Source: Pirellulales bacterium
GTDB lineage: Bacteria > Planctomycetota > Planctomycetia > Pirellulales > Lacipirellulaceae
Direction of reading: 5' to 3'
DNA length: 64,000 nucleotides
NCBI GenBank assembly: GCA_028279215.1
Contig: JANQOF010000072.1
Span: forward strand, 1-64,000
Position numbers and translations under genes: made by a program. Positions 25,582 to 33,857 of the stretch are shown here, piece by piece. Under the pieces are notes generated by a model that was not told where the DNA came from, searched no databases, and saw only the letters and a list, made by a program, of their open reading frames with translations. Each line of letters begins with the position of its first letter. Position 1 is the first letter of the stretch.

Positions 25582-27828
25582 ATGTCCGCCCACACGCCCG
25601 CACCTTTCGATCCGTTCGCCCCGGGCCCGCCTGCGGCGCCAGTGTCTGGCGACGAAGTCGAAGGTCGAAGCGCCCAGCGTCTGTCGTCCGAGCTCGCTAA
25701 GTTGGTCGAAGCCGCCGCCGAAGACGGACTAACGGACGCTCAGCCGAACGCCAACGAGCGCAAGTTTCAGAAGCAATTGGTGCGAGCTCGGTTAGGATCG
25801 GCCGCCGGCCTATTTGCGGCCATGCGATGCAAGCATCCGCCCACCGCGCAACACTGTTTGCGTGTTGCCTTGGTGTGCAGCGGATGGTCGGCAGCCTCCG
25901 GTCTTGAAGACGACGAACGCAACACGCTCGAAGTTGCGGCACTGCTACACGACATTGGAAAGATCGGAGTACCCGACGCGGTGCTCACGAAGCCTGGGCG
26001 CCTGATGCCCGAAGAAACCGCCACAATGGCTCTTAGTCGTCAACAGGCCGTCGAGATGCTGGGTGCGGCAGGCGCGTCACAAGAGGTAATCGACACCGTA
26101 CTCACAGCCGCTGCCTGGTTCAATGGTTCGCACGAACAACTTCCTCTGGCAGGCGATCAGATTCCATTGGCCGCTCGAATGCTGGCCGTAGCCGACGCGT
26201 TCGACTCGATGACGACCGACCACGTCTACCGTCGCGCTCGTTCGCGAGAACGGGCTTTGGCCGAACTATTCGACTACGCCGGCCGTCAGTTCGACCCCGG
26301 GTTGGTGAAGTCGTTTAGTCAAGCGATCAACCGTGATCAGCGCCTGCTCTCCGACCAAGTGGCCAGCCGCTGGCTCACCGACCTATCGATCGTCGATACG
26401 GGTGCGTGGACAGCGGTCACTGCGACGACGACTCACCGTCCAGGCGACCGACGGCAGCAAGGCAGCAACGCACTGTTCGAACAGATGCTAGTCGACAACA
26501 TGCACGACGGCGTGGTGTTTGTCGACAATCAACGACGGATCTTTATGTGGAACACCGGTGCCGAACGGTTGACTGGTATCGCCGGATCGGCCGCCGCGGG
26601 CCGAACGTTTGAGCCAAGCTTGCTGCAGATGTCGACCGAACGTGGCAGCTTGGTTTCCGACGCCGATTGCCCCATCGCCAAGTCCATCGCCGCCGGCGCG
26701 CAGATGTTTGATCGCGTGGGAGTCCTTGGCCGCAGTGGTCGGCACGTGACCATCGATCTCCACGTGGTGCCCGTATACGACGACACCGGGCAGCCCCGTG
26801 GCGCCACGGTTCTACTGCAAGATGCTTCCAGCGAAACATCCCTTGAGGAACGCTGCCAGGCACTGCACGCACAGATGACAAAAGATCCGCTCACACAGGT
26901 TGCCAACCGGGCTGAGTTCGACCGCATGTTGGACTTATTCGTCGACGCCCACCTCGAAACGGGGCTGACATGCAGCTTGATCATGGCAGACCTCGATCAC
27001 TTCAAGTACATCAACGATACCTTCGGGCACCAAGCTGGCGACGAAGCAATCGTCACGTTCGCCTCGCTGCTTAAGTCGATGTGCCGCTCGGGCGATCTAG
27101 TGGCACGTTACGGTGGCGAAGAATTCGCCATTCTGTGTGCCGATTGCGACAACGCCACGGCCGCCAACCGAGCCGAGGCGATGCGGAAGAAGTTAACGGA
27201 AACTTCTCACAAGCAATTGGCCAACCACAAAGTGACAGCCAGCTTCGGTGTAACCGAGCTCCAACCCGGCGATACTCCCGAATCGATGCTCCGGCGGTCG
27301 GACCGCGCGTTGCTTCAAGCCAAGGACCAAGGGCGTAATCAAGTAGTACAATTAGGTGACGGCATGCTCGACGAACAACCCAAAACCAGTTGGTTTAGCT
27401 TCAAACCCTGGACGGGCGGCGCGCTGGTGAACACACGACTTGTTACCAATGTTCCCATTGAGCTGGCCATCGAGAAGCTTCGCGGGTTCATTTCCGATCG
27501 CGAGGCACGCATCCTCCAAGTTACCGAAGACCAGGTAAGCCTCGAAGTGGAGGAACCCGCCATGAACAAAAATGGCGTCAAAAAGCCCGTGACCTACTCG
27601 ATTGAAATCACTTTTGGTCAAGACCGTGAGCAGAAGACCAACGCCGCTGGATTCGCGTCGGGCGAGTACGTGTTCACGGTTGCTGACGTGAAGATTCGAC
27701 CCAAACGCGAACGCGATCGCCGCAGGGGTCAAGTTGCCGAACGTGCTCGCCTGCTGCTAGGCAGCTTGAAAAGCTACATGATGGCGAAAGAATCGTACTC
27801 TGAGCCAGAAGTTGCCGCCGGCGAATAA
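25582..27828 (+). CDS. HD-PAS-GGDEF diguanylate cyclase with extra C-terminal domain
   Basis: A 748-residue signalling protein. Residues ~90-240 are an HD-GYP-like domain: the HDIGKIG core is at ~123 and VADAFDSMTTD is present, but the HHExxDGxGYP stretch is replaced by AAWFNGSHEQLPL, so phosphodiesterase activity is doubtful. A PAS domain spans about 295-420. The GGDEF domain (~430-555) is intact: GGEEF at 511-515 and an I-site RSGD at 502-505. The last ~190 residues form an additional alpha/beta region I do not recognise (IELAIEKLRGFISDREARI), ending in a basic helix. Predicted to make c-di-GMP. Start at ATG 25582; TTG 25465 is possible. Confidence 0.85.
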   Translation: MSAHTPAPFDPFAPGPPAAPVSGDEVEGRSAQRLSSELAKLVEAAAEDGLTDAQPNANERKFQKQLVRARLGSAAGLFAAMRCKHPPTAQHCLRVALVCSGWSAASGLEDDERNTLEVAALLHDIGKIGVPDAVLTKPGRLMPEETATMALSRQQAVEMLGAAGASQEVIDTVLTAAAWFNGSHEQLPLAGDQIPLAARMLAVADAFDSMTTDHVYRRARSRERALAELFDYAGRQFDPGLVKSFSQAINRDQRLLSDQVASRWLTDLSIVDTGAWTAVTATTTHRPGDRRQQGSNALFEQMLVDNMHDGVVFVDNQRRIFMWNTGAERLTGIAGSAAAGRTFEPSLLQMSTERGSLVSDADCPIAKSIAAGAQMFDRVGVLGRSGRHVTIDLHVVPVYDDTGQPRGATVLLQDASSETSLEERCQALHAQMTKDPLTQVANRAEFDRMLDLFVDAHLETGLTCSLIMADLDHFKYINDTFGHQAGDEAIVTFASLLKSMCRSGDLVARYGGEEFAILCADCDNATAANRAEAMRKKLTETSHKQLANHKVTASFGVTELQPGDTPESMLRRSDRALLQAKDQGRNQVVQLGDGMLDEQPKTSWFSFKPWTGGALVNTRLVTNVPIELAIEKLRGFISDREARILQVTEDQVSLEVEEPAMNKNGVKKPVTYSIEITFGQDREQKTNAAGFASGEYVFTVADVKIRPKRERDRRRGQVAERARLLLGSLKSYMMAKESYSEPEVAAGE

Positions 27829-27868
27829 CAGGCCCGATGGCGCCATTTACCTCAGCAATTGCGATACA

Positions 27869-28126
27869 ATGTCTCCCACTTCAAAGCCAACTCGATTGTC
27901 TGCCGAAGCCAAGCTTACTAGCACCGCGGTGGATGAAGCGTTTGCCGACTTACCTGACCTAGCGGCGCGGATCGACGCCCCACAATCGTCGGCGGCCAAG
28001 CGCAATTACGTCGCCGAGACGGAACAGCTCGTCAATCGCATAGGTGAACAAATGCAGGCGATCGAAGCGCAGCGCGCCCGCCTGGCCCGTCTGCTAGATG
28101 ATCTAAATATCGCCTCGGACATCTAG
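27869..28126 (+). CDS. Small coiled-coil hypothetical protein
   Basis: An 85-residue protein with no recognised family. The last ~50 residues form an amphipathic helix likely to be a coiled coil (LVNRIGEQMQAIEAQRARLARLL). The region before is Ala/Asp-rich and probably flexible. The gene begins 40 bases after the stop of the GGDEF gene on the same strand and may be cotranscribed. An in-frame upstream start (27812) overlaps the GGDEF stop, but ATG 27869 (MSPTSKPTRLS) gives the more natural N-terminus. Confidence 0.55.
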   Translation: MSPTSKPTRLSAEAKLTSTAVDEAFADLPDLAARIDAPQSSAAKRNYVAETEQLVNRIGEQMQAIEAQRARLARLLDDLNIASDI

Positions 28127-28298
28127 CCTGGCCAACTCTTAGACGATCTCATCACGCGGCGCCAGCGAGGCTTTGTGCCTCATTGTGGCAGTACGCTACG
28201 CGCGGTATTCTGACTCGTCGTAGCTACTTGTACGCATGAAGAGGTGTGCAACGTTGCCGTCATTCGCTTGCCACACGATCCAAGAAGGGGATTTTGCC

Positions 28299-28904
28299 AT
28301 GGCCTATACACTGCCCGACCTACCCTATCCGTTCGACGCATTGGAACCGCACATCGATGCCAAGACCATGGAGATTCACCACGACAAGCATCACAACGCC
28401 TACGTCACCAAGGTGAACGATGCGCTAGCTTCCGCGGGCGGTGCCGACATGCCCATTGAGGAACTCTGCGGCAAGCTCGACAGCGTGCCCGAGAACGTCC
28501 GCGGCGCGGTGCGTAACAACGGTGGTGGGCATGCAAACCACTCGCTGTTTTGGACCATCATGAGTCCCAATGGTGGCGGCGCGGCCGAGGGAGATTTGGC
28601 CGCGGCGATCGATGCGGAGCTGGGCGGATTCGATCAGTTCAAGAAGGACTTCTCCGCCGCTGCTGCCACACGATTTGGTAGCGGTTGGGCTTGGCTCAGT
28701 GTAGATGGCGGCAAGTTGAAGGTGGAGAGCACCCCCAACCAGGACAACCCCTGGATGGAAGGCCGAACACCCATTTTGGGCCTGGACGTATGGGAGCACG
28801 CCTACTACTTGCACTACCAGAACCGTCGTCCCGACTACATTGCCGCGTTTTGGAATGTCGTCGACTGGGGCGCCGTTGCCGAGCGCTACGCCGCGGCCAA
28901 GTAG
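28299..28904 (+). CDS. Superoxide dismutase (Fe/Mn family, Mn-type signature)
   Basis: Disproportionates superoxide. 201 residues, standard length. The four metal ligands are visible: His in [12 protein letters not shown] (residue ~27), His in [11 protein letters not shown] (~79), and Asp/His in [12 protein letters not shown] (~165-169). GGGHANHS and the NQDNPWMEG segment are Mn-type features, though Fe use or cambialism cannot be excluded. No signal peptide is seen, so it is cytoplasmic. ATG 28299 follows a GA-rich AAGAAGGGG, and gives the standard [16 protein letters not shown]-terminus. Confidence 0.95.
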   Translation: MAYTLPDLPYPFDALEPHIDAKTMEIHHDKHHNAYVTKVNDALASAGGADMPIEELCGKLDSVPENVRGAVRNNGGGHANHSLFWTIMSPNGGGAAEGDLAAAIDAELGGFDQFKKDFSAAAATRFGSGWAWLSVDGGKLKVESTPNQDNPWMEGRTPILGLDVWEHAYYLHYQNRRPDYIAAFWNVVDWGAVAERYAAAK

Positions 28905-28990
28905 CTAGCAGTGCTACCCGGAATGGCTACGCGACGAGGTTTGCTTCTCCAACCACGTAAGGTAGCTCGTCGGGTCACATGCAATCGACA

Positions 28991-29018
28991 TTGACGGCTG
29001 AGGTCGTCTTCCTATAAT
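28991..29018 (+). promoter_or_regulatory. Sigma-70-like promoter
   Basis: TTGACG at 28991-28996 and a perfect TATAAT at 29013-29018 with 16-bp spacing. The expected start (~29025) falls inside the hairpin listed next, about 190 bases upstream of the lipoprotein gene. Confidence 0.5.
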
Positions 29019-29019
29019 C

Positions 29020-29053
29020 GCCGCGCGCTGGACGCCAGCGTTGCGGCTTTTTT
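29020..29053 (+). terminator. Intrinsic terminator-type hairpin
   Basis: Outer arms GCCGC/GCGGC and inner arms CGCTGG/CCAGCG around a 3-nt loop (29020-29047), followed by six T (29048-29053). It could end the superoxide dismutase transcript 115 bases upstream. Because a promoter-like sequence abuts it, it could instead attenuate transcription toward the lipoprotein gene. Confidence 0.65.
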
Positions 29054-29211
29054 ATTTGCCGTCTGGCTGGATTTGTGCGACTCACCTGAAGCAACATCGC
29101 CCTAGTTGCCGATTTCCCCCAATAGACCACTTACGCAAGCTGTAAGTTCTCAACAAACATTTCGCGCATCGAGCCAAGACTCGATGTCATCGTCTCGCAG
29201 GCACGGAAGCC

Positions 29212-30168
29212 ATGAATATCACCAAGTATCCGCTGGTCGTCGCCACCCTACTTACGTTGGCGCTAACCACCGGCTGTCAATCGACTGGGTCGCGGTTCGT
29301 ATGGTGGAAGCCCGGGTCGTACTTCAACCGTGGCGAGACCGCCGTGGCCGAGTCGGTGCCAGAATTGCCATCAACCCAGTTTGCCGAAAACGATGCAAGC
29401 AGCGCTCCGACCGCCGACTCCGCCCCGAGTGCACCAAGCGTGGCGAGTGCCGAGACCATTGCATCGGCGCCGCCGGCCGACTATTCACTATTCCCCTCCG
29501 AACCGCCGGCGACCGTGACAACGAGTACCACAGCTTCAGCAGGTACCACGGCCGCGGTAACTCCGCAAACCAGCCCTTATTCGGCCGTCGCCGCTTCGAC
29601 CACTCCCACGAGCCCAGTCGTCGCGCCGTTAGGCGCCGGGCTGCCTGGCACGCCCCCACCGGAATCGGGTACCTCGCTCGACAGCAGCATGACAGGCGCG
29701 ATGCCGTCGAGCCCAATCGCTTCGGCGACCTCGACCGATCGCTATGCCCCCACGTCCGAACGCTATGCCCCGCTGGAATCGACAACTCCCACCAACATTA
29801 CACCGCCGCCTGAGACCGCGGTCGGCGCGATGTCGCCCAGCGCCCCGTCGAGCACCATCGGTAGCGCTTCGTCCGATAGGTACTCTCGATACTCAACGCC
29901 CGCTGCAACGGTTGCTGCGGTGCCTAGTGCTCCGGCTACAACATCGACGTTGCCGACCGAATCGCCTACGGCTGAATTGACGGCATCCGCGGAGACGGTT
30001 GCAACCGTCGAACTGCCTTCGACGCCCGGCGGTTATCGCCCCGGCGGCACTACCAGCTACCCAGAAAGCCAAGCATCGGCTTCGATCGCCACACGCCCGG
30101 AAAGCAGCAACGAGTCGCCTACGGCATCCGAAAACAGCGCGCCTTCGCCGTACGGCCGATATCGTTAG
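29212..30168 (+). CDS. Lipoprotein with long Ser/Thr/Pro/Ala-rich region
   Basis: A 318-residue protein with a lipoprotein signal: hydrophobic segment then LTTGC (Cys at about residue 22). After a short conserved-looking RFVWWKPGSYF segment, the remaining ~270 residues are low complexity, dominated by Ser, Thr, Ala and Pro, with repeated [D/E]RYAP and RYSRY tyrosine-containing blocks and a final SPYGRYR. It probably forms an extended, perhaps glycosylated, stalk at the cell surface. No enzymatic domain is seen. Confidence 0.75.
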   Translation: MNITKYPLVVATLLTLALTTGCQSTGSRFVWWKPGSYFNRGETAVAESVPELPSTQFAENDASSAPTADSAPSAPSVASAETIASAPPADYSLFPSEPPATVTTSTTASAGTTAAVTPQTSPYSAVAASTTPTSPVVAPLGAGLPGTPPPESGTSLDSSMTGAMPSSPIASATSTDRYAPTSERYAPLESTTPTNITPPPETAVGAMSPSAPSSTIGSASSDRYSRYSTPAATVAAVPSAPATTSTLPTESPTAELTASAETVATVELPSTPGGYRPGGTTSYPESQASASIATRPESSNESPTASENSAPSPYGRYR

Positions 30169-30219
30169 CAATCGGCGGTTGGGTAATAGAGGCACTCGGC
30201 CAACCGCGTTAGTGCTTGC

Positions 30220-30543
30220 TTACCAGCCAAGCACCATATTTGACTCAATGACCTTGCGAGCTTGTTCGAGGTCGACACCGGTTTCGTGCATGTACAAACG
30301 AATGGCGTGCACTTTGTCGCCAGCCGCTTTGTTCAGGCAGTCGCGTGCGGTATGGCAAATGTCCACCTGTTCCGAAATGCCAAGCGCACCTTTCGAGATT
30401 ACCCACGTGTCACGTGGCCGCTTCGTCATTCGGATGACGCTCTCGGACGGATAAGCGTCGCTTACCACCGCCGATGCCGCGTCGGCATCCGATGCCCACG
30501 TGATAATGATGTGGTTGTCGGTCTCGACTTCAAATAAGGGCAT
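30220..30543 (-). CDS. Conserved-looking small hypothetical protein
   Basis: A 107-residue soluble protein with no recognised family. It opens with a beta strand (LFEVETDNHIIITWASD), has a central KRPRDTWVISKGALG, and a C-terminal helical half with two Cys/His positions (DICHTARDCLNKAAGDKVHAIRLYMHETG). Balanced composition and a clean start suggest a real gene. It is convergent with the lipoprotein gene, the stops being 52 bases apart. Confidence 0.6.
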   Translation of the reverse strand: MPLFEVETDNHIIITWASDADAASAVVSDAYPSESVIRMTKRPRDTWVISKGALGISEQVDICHTARDCLNKAAGDKVHAIRLYMHETGVDLEQARKVIESNMVLGW

Positions 30544-30835
30544 GGGTCATTCCTTTCCTATTGCAGGGCCCGCTCGCACGTGCCCCATGAATAAGCACGT
30601 TGCTGGTGGATCTCAACTTTCGCGGCCAGCCGAGGGATAGGTACCGGCCGTGGCGACGGCTCGCCCGCGGTCGCTGATTTGGTACGTCCCTATGTTACGG
30701 CTTTGCCCCCGGGTGGGTCAACGAACCACCCCCCATTTTGGGCGGCGGCTTGGGACCAACCGCACGTCGCGGGCACGCGTGTGGTTTTCCGGGGCTCGTC
30801 GAGCGTATGGCTACCCAGCAATCGCCGTGATGTGC
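30544..30835. other. Gene-free stretch
   Basis: About 290 bases between two minus-strand genes. I see no gene, no clear hairpin with T-run and no repeat shared with other gaps in this window. Confidence 0.4.
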
Positions 30836-31768
30836 CTAAACCGAAGTCAGGGAACACGGTGCCTCACTGGGCGTGCTCAGGTCGGCATGAAGACCTTCAC
30901 CAGTGTGGACGAATTGCCCACCAACGCTGTCGGCTCGAGCACTGTAGAGGGCTGAATCGGCACGAGACAACCAAGCGTGAGAGGAGTCGCCCGGTAGGGC
31001 TTCCGCAATGCCCACCGCCACGTCAAGCCCACACTGCTCGGAGAGTCGTTTTCGCAATCGCGCCCCGAACACACGGCCGCCGGTGAGCGGGGTCTTTGGC
31101 ATCAGCACCGCGAACTCGACGCCACCCAGTCGAGCGACGTAGTCGCTCGACCTCCCACACTCCTCAATCTCGCAAGCGATCCTTTTCACAAAGGCGCGAT
31201 GTGCGTCGCTACCCGGCGCTCTATCGTCAGGCGAAGCAACGCTTACTAGCGCCAGCGAAGCAGGCGCGGCGCCACGCGCTCGATCGGTCAACGCCAACGC
31301 CAATTGCTCTTCCAGGGCGGGGGTATTTCCTAGGCCGGTGATCGGGTCGGTACGCCCTTCGGTAAAGTTAGCAAGCACCTGCGATTGCTGCCGCAGCTCG
31401 TCGTAAGCTACCGACAACTGGGAAGCCAAGCGCAGCGTGGGTATGATGACCTGTTCTGTCTCATTCGAGAGCAAATGAAGCGCCGACCGCCGATCGAATT
31501 CGACCGCTTCGTCTACTTTGTCCTTGAACCTATCGACGTAGCTACGATGCTCGGCGAGCTGTTTTCGCAACTCTTCCACGGTCGATTCAAGCTGCCGCGC
31601 TACCCGGGCGGCTCGGTGCAACTCTCTTGGGCCCACTGCGGCCAGTGTTGGCGCTGCCACTTGGGTCGAACGGCGACCGAACAAATAGCCAATTAGTGCC
31701 ACAGCTGCCAGGCCCATGGTGGCAGGAATACCCACCAGCGCACCTGTCACCCAGTCAAACCATTCCAT
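30836..31768 (-). CDS. Membrane-anchored GGDEF protein with degenerate active site
   Basis: A 310-residue protein: one N-terminal membrane helix (about residues 5-30), a coiled coil (about 50-145, with VEELRKQLAEHRSYVDRFKDKVDEA), then a GGDEF domain (about 155-290). The active-site motif reads GGVEF at 215-219 instead of GG[D/E]EF, which should abolish diguanylate cyclase activity. The inhibitory I-site RSSD, five residues before it, is intact, so the domain could serve as a c-di-GMP receptor. Start at ATG 31768 (MEWFDWV). A 55-residue membrane protein lies immediately upstream and is probably cotranscribed. Confidence 0.8.
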   Translation of the reverse strand: MEWFDWVTGALVGIPATMGLAAVALIGYLFGRRSTQVAAPTLAAVGPRELHRAARVARQLESTVEELRKQLAEHRSYVDRFKDKVDEAVEFDRRSALHLLSNETEQVIIPTLRLASQLSVAYDELRQQSQVLANFTEGRTDPITGLGNTPALEEQLALALTDRARGAAPASLALVSVASPDDRAPGSDAHRAFVKRIACEIEECGRSSDYVARLGGVEFAVLMPKTPLTGGRVFGARLRKRLSEQCGLDVAVGIAEALPGDSSHAWLSRADSALYSARADSVGGQFVHTGEGLHADLSTPSEAPCSLTSV

Positions 31769-31798
31769 CTCTAGGCTCCCCACGGCCGGCCAGTTGGA

Positions 31799-31966
31799 TT
31801 AGAAGTTGTTTCGCGAGCCGTAGCCGCGCATGCACAGAAAACCACAGGCGGCGGCCACACCCAATACAACGACCCACTCTTCGCGCGACAGGCCGTTGAA
31901 CCAGGCCCAAGTGTTTCCGCTGATTGCATTCAGCCTGTCGAAGATCGATTGAGTAACCGCAGCCAT
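31799..31966 (-). CDS. Small single-span membrane protein
   Basis: A 55-residue protein: an amphipathic N-terminal half (AAVTQSIFDRLNAISGNTW), the motif LSREEWVVVLGVAAACGFLCMRGYGSR with one membrane helix, and a short positively charged end. I recall similar tiny proteins ending in CMRG[YF]GSR in other planctomycetes, but no function is known to me. It sits 30 bases upstream of the GGDEF start on the same strand, so a link to c-di-GMP signalling is possible. Confidence 0.6.
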   Translation of the reverse strand: MAAVTQSIFDRLNAISGNTWAWFNGLSREEWVVVLGVAAACGFLCMRGYGSRNNF

Positions 31967-32271
31967 TACTGGGCTCCGTGTAGAAAAATCACCAGGACGG
32001 TCAAGTCTACGGCGCGGGCAGCGCCAATTGCTTCGAAGTTGGCTCCCATCACCAAAAAGCGACAACACCGCCCAAGGCCTCCCCGGCACAAGCGGCATCA
32101 CCCGCGCCAACCCACCGGCTGGATTTGTTCGCACCAAACGCATGTCCCAACGAACCCCCAATAGTCTGCCGGCGTCCCAATTGACGGGTTTGTAGCCGGG
32201 TGTCTAAAATACCGGGCTCCGGTGCGGGAAATGTCGCGAAGCGGCTGATTGCAACGGAAATCCACCCAACC
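31967..32271. other. Intergenic stretch before tRNA-Asp
   Basis: About 305 bases with no gene recognised. It must carry the promoter of tRNA-Asp on the plus strand and of the small membrane protein on the minus strand, but I could not single out either with confidence. Confidence 0.4.
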
Positions 32272-32345
32272 GGCGCGGTAGCTCAATTGGTTAGAGTCCT
32301 GGACTGTCGATCCAGTGGTTGCGGGTTCGAGTCCCGTCCGCGTCG
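32272..32345 (+). tRNA. tRNA-Asp (anticodon GTC)
   Basis: A full cloverleaf can be drawn: acceptor GGCGCGG with CCGCGTC, anticodon stem CTGGA/TCCAG around the loop CTGTCGA (anticodon GTC), and T-arm GCGGG-TTCGAGT-CCCGT. The discriminator base is G at 32345. CCA is not encoded (CTA follows). The 3' half from 32304 is also the left attachment repeat of the genomic island. Confidence 0.95.
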
Positions 32346-32349
32346 CTAG
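32304..32349. repeat. Left attachment site (attL) of the island
   Basis: 46 bases identical to 44430-44475. The identity begins within the anticodon loop of tRNA-Asp and ends 4 bases after the discriminator base. The tRNA remains complete at this end. Confidence 0.93.
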
Positions 32350-32417
32350 AAAAAACCTCTGCCGAAATAGTGCTTTTTGTTACCTACCGATGTTCGGTAG
32401 TGCGGCGTTTTCCAAGA

Positions 32418-32445
32418 TGCCAAAGCGGTACATACCGTTTTGCGC
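32418..32445. promoter_or_regulatory. Left palindromic island-end site
   Basis: Arms TGCCAAAGCGGTA and TACCGTTTTGCGC around a 2-nt centre. The reverse complement of the 44274-44301 site is the same apart from one arm base and the centre. It is 69 bases inside attL and 21 bases upstream of the integrase start. Probably an integrase arm site, a directionality-factor site or an integrase operator. Confidence 0.7.
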
Positions 32446-32466
32446 TAGTAAAGGAGAACCCGTACC

Positions 32467-33072
32467 ATGCCGAAGCTCACACACTCTCTCCCCAAGTATC
32501 GACGCCACCGTGCGAGCGGCCAGGCCGTGACCACCCTAGGCGGCAAAGACTTCTACCTTGGACCCTTTGGCACAAAAGCCAGCAAGGCCGAGTATGACCG
32601 CCTGGTAGCTGAGTATCTTGCGTCTGGCCGTTCTACTGCATTCGGGAAGGCCGATGAGTCACTGACCGTCGTCGAGGTCGTGATGGCGTACCTGAAGCAC
32701 GCCAAGGCCTACTACGGGACTGGGGACAACAGTGAGTTTCACCGGATCAAGTTGGCGCTGAAGCCTGTACGGAAGCTGTACGGACGGACGATGGCAGATT
32801 CGTTTGCGGCGCCAGAGTTCAAGGCGGTTCGGCAGTCGTTTGTGGACGCGGGGAATGCACGTTCCTACGTCAACGCACAGGCGAAGCGTGTGACTCGGAT
32901 GTTCCGTTGGGCTGCGGCGGAGGGCTTGGTTTCTCCTGCTGTCCCTCAGTTGCTATCTCTCATCCCCAGCCTACTGAAGGGCCGTACTTCAGCTCGAGAG
33001 ACGGGCCCCGTGCTTCCAGCTGATGATGAACTGGTGGACGCAGTGCTTCCACACCAATCCAAAAGCACCTAG
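32467..33072 (+). pseudogene. Tyrosine-recombinase integrase, truncated before the catalytic domain
   Basis: A 201-residue product that covers only the arm-binding and core-binding parts of a planctomycete-type phage integrase. The start MPKLTHSLPKYRRHRASGQ and the GGKDFYLGPFGTKASKAEYDRL segment are typical of this group, and residues ~70-180 form the SAM-like helical core-binding domain. The frame ends shortly after PADDELVDAVLPH. The catalytic Arg-His-x-x-Arg-Tyr domain that should follow is missing here and was not found elsewhere in the island. AAGGAG about 11 bases upstream supports the start. The first product may still bind DNA but cannot recombine. Confidence 0.82.
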
Positions 33073-33228
33073 AAGTACCCGATTTTACCCACCGTGTCGC
33101 ACTCTCCAATAAATCAAAAGTTTACTCAGTAAACAAAATGCTTACGCCTTAGACAGTGATGGCCAGGGGCGTCAGGTAGAACACAGCGTTCGCCTCCCAC
33201 TGCCAGAGCATCACTGGAGATTCCAGCA

Positions 33229-33384
33229 ATGGAAGCGAAGGCACTTGAGGCATCCACTCTCTTGGATGTCCAGCAATTGAGTGACGCGCTGCAATGCTCC
33301 CCCCGGCATACACGCCCAGGGCATCCCCAAAGGCACTGCGGTATCGTTGTTATCGATCTTTGGCATGGGGCTTGGAGTATATGA
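33229..33384 (+). pseudogene. Excisionase-like helix-turn-helix fragment
   Basis: A 51-codon frame whose first half (LLDVQQLSDALQCSPRH) matches the start of MerR/excisionase-type helix-turn-helix proteins that sit next to integrases. After this the sequence loses the family pattern. A run of six C at about 33294-33301 lies just where the pattern breaks, so a homopolymer frameshift or deletion is likely. The frame ends at TGA 33382-33384, overlapping the ATG of the next gene (ATGA). Confidence 0.45.
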
Positions 33385-33602
33385 GCCGAGGGACAAACAA
33401 GACAAAACGGAAACGGCCAAATGAAGTTGCACACCGTGGGGCGAGTGACGACCCTACACCTGATGAAATAGCCGAGCGTTGCGCAGAGATCCAGAGGACG
33501 TGGACGAAATCCACGAGAGAGAGGCGGCTGGGAATCCAGCAGCAAGAAGTTGAAGCCCCGCTAGTCCTTATCGGGGACATCGATTGGGATGCAGTTCTTT
33601 GA
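33381..33602 (+). CDS. Small island protein downstream of the excisionase fragment
   Basis: A 73-residue hydrophilic protein. The N-terminus is Lys/Arg-rich (SRGTNKTKRKRPNE). The core, TPDEIAERCAEIQRTWTKSTRERRL, is a helical segment of a type I associate with small genes next to integrases in planctomycete islands. The ATG overlaps the preceding stop (ATGA) and has GGAG at a suitable distance, pointing to translational coupling. Function unknown; possibly part of the former excision control unit. Confidence 0.6.
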   Translation: MSRGTNKTKRKRPNEVAHRGASDDPTPDEIAERCAEIQRTWTKSTRERRLGIQQQEVEAPLVLIGDIDWDAVL

Positions 33603-33656
33603 CAATTTGAATACTTGCCGCGTGGGTCAGAGCGTGAACGGCCGCCACGCGGTAGG

Positions 33657-33854
33657 CTACCACGCAAGCGATATTACTCCGACCGCTGCGGCTGACGATG
33701 CGACCAGCAGCAATATGCAGCAGCCGGGATTAAACTTCACACCCTTCTTCGAGATGTTGAGGTTGCCCTTGCCTTTGCTCCCGACGCGAACACTTGTGGG
33801 CTTCCCCCACTTACCGGTGTTGATCTTGAAGCCGCCACCCCTTTTGCGTCCCAC
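33657..33854 (-). CDS. Small membrane protein, DUF4236-like start
   Basis: A 65-residue protein. The basic, Gly-rich N-terminal part (GRKRGGGFKINTGKWGKPTSVRVG then KGNLNISKKGVKFNPG) recalls the DUF4236 pattern, and the rest is one membrane helix. It starts 4 bases after the stop of the thermonuclease gene on the same strand and is probably translated from the same message. Function unknown. Confidence 0.55.
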   Translation of the reverse strand: MGRKRGGGFKINTGKWGKPTSVRVGSKGKGNLNISKKGVKFNPGCCILLLVASSAAAVGVISLAW

Positions 33855-33857
33855 GGT

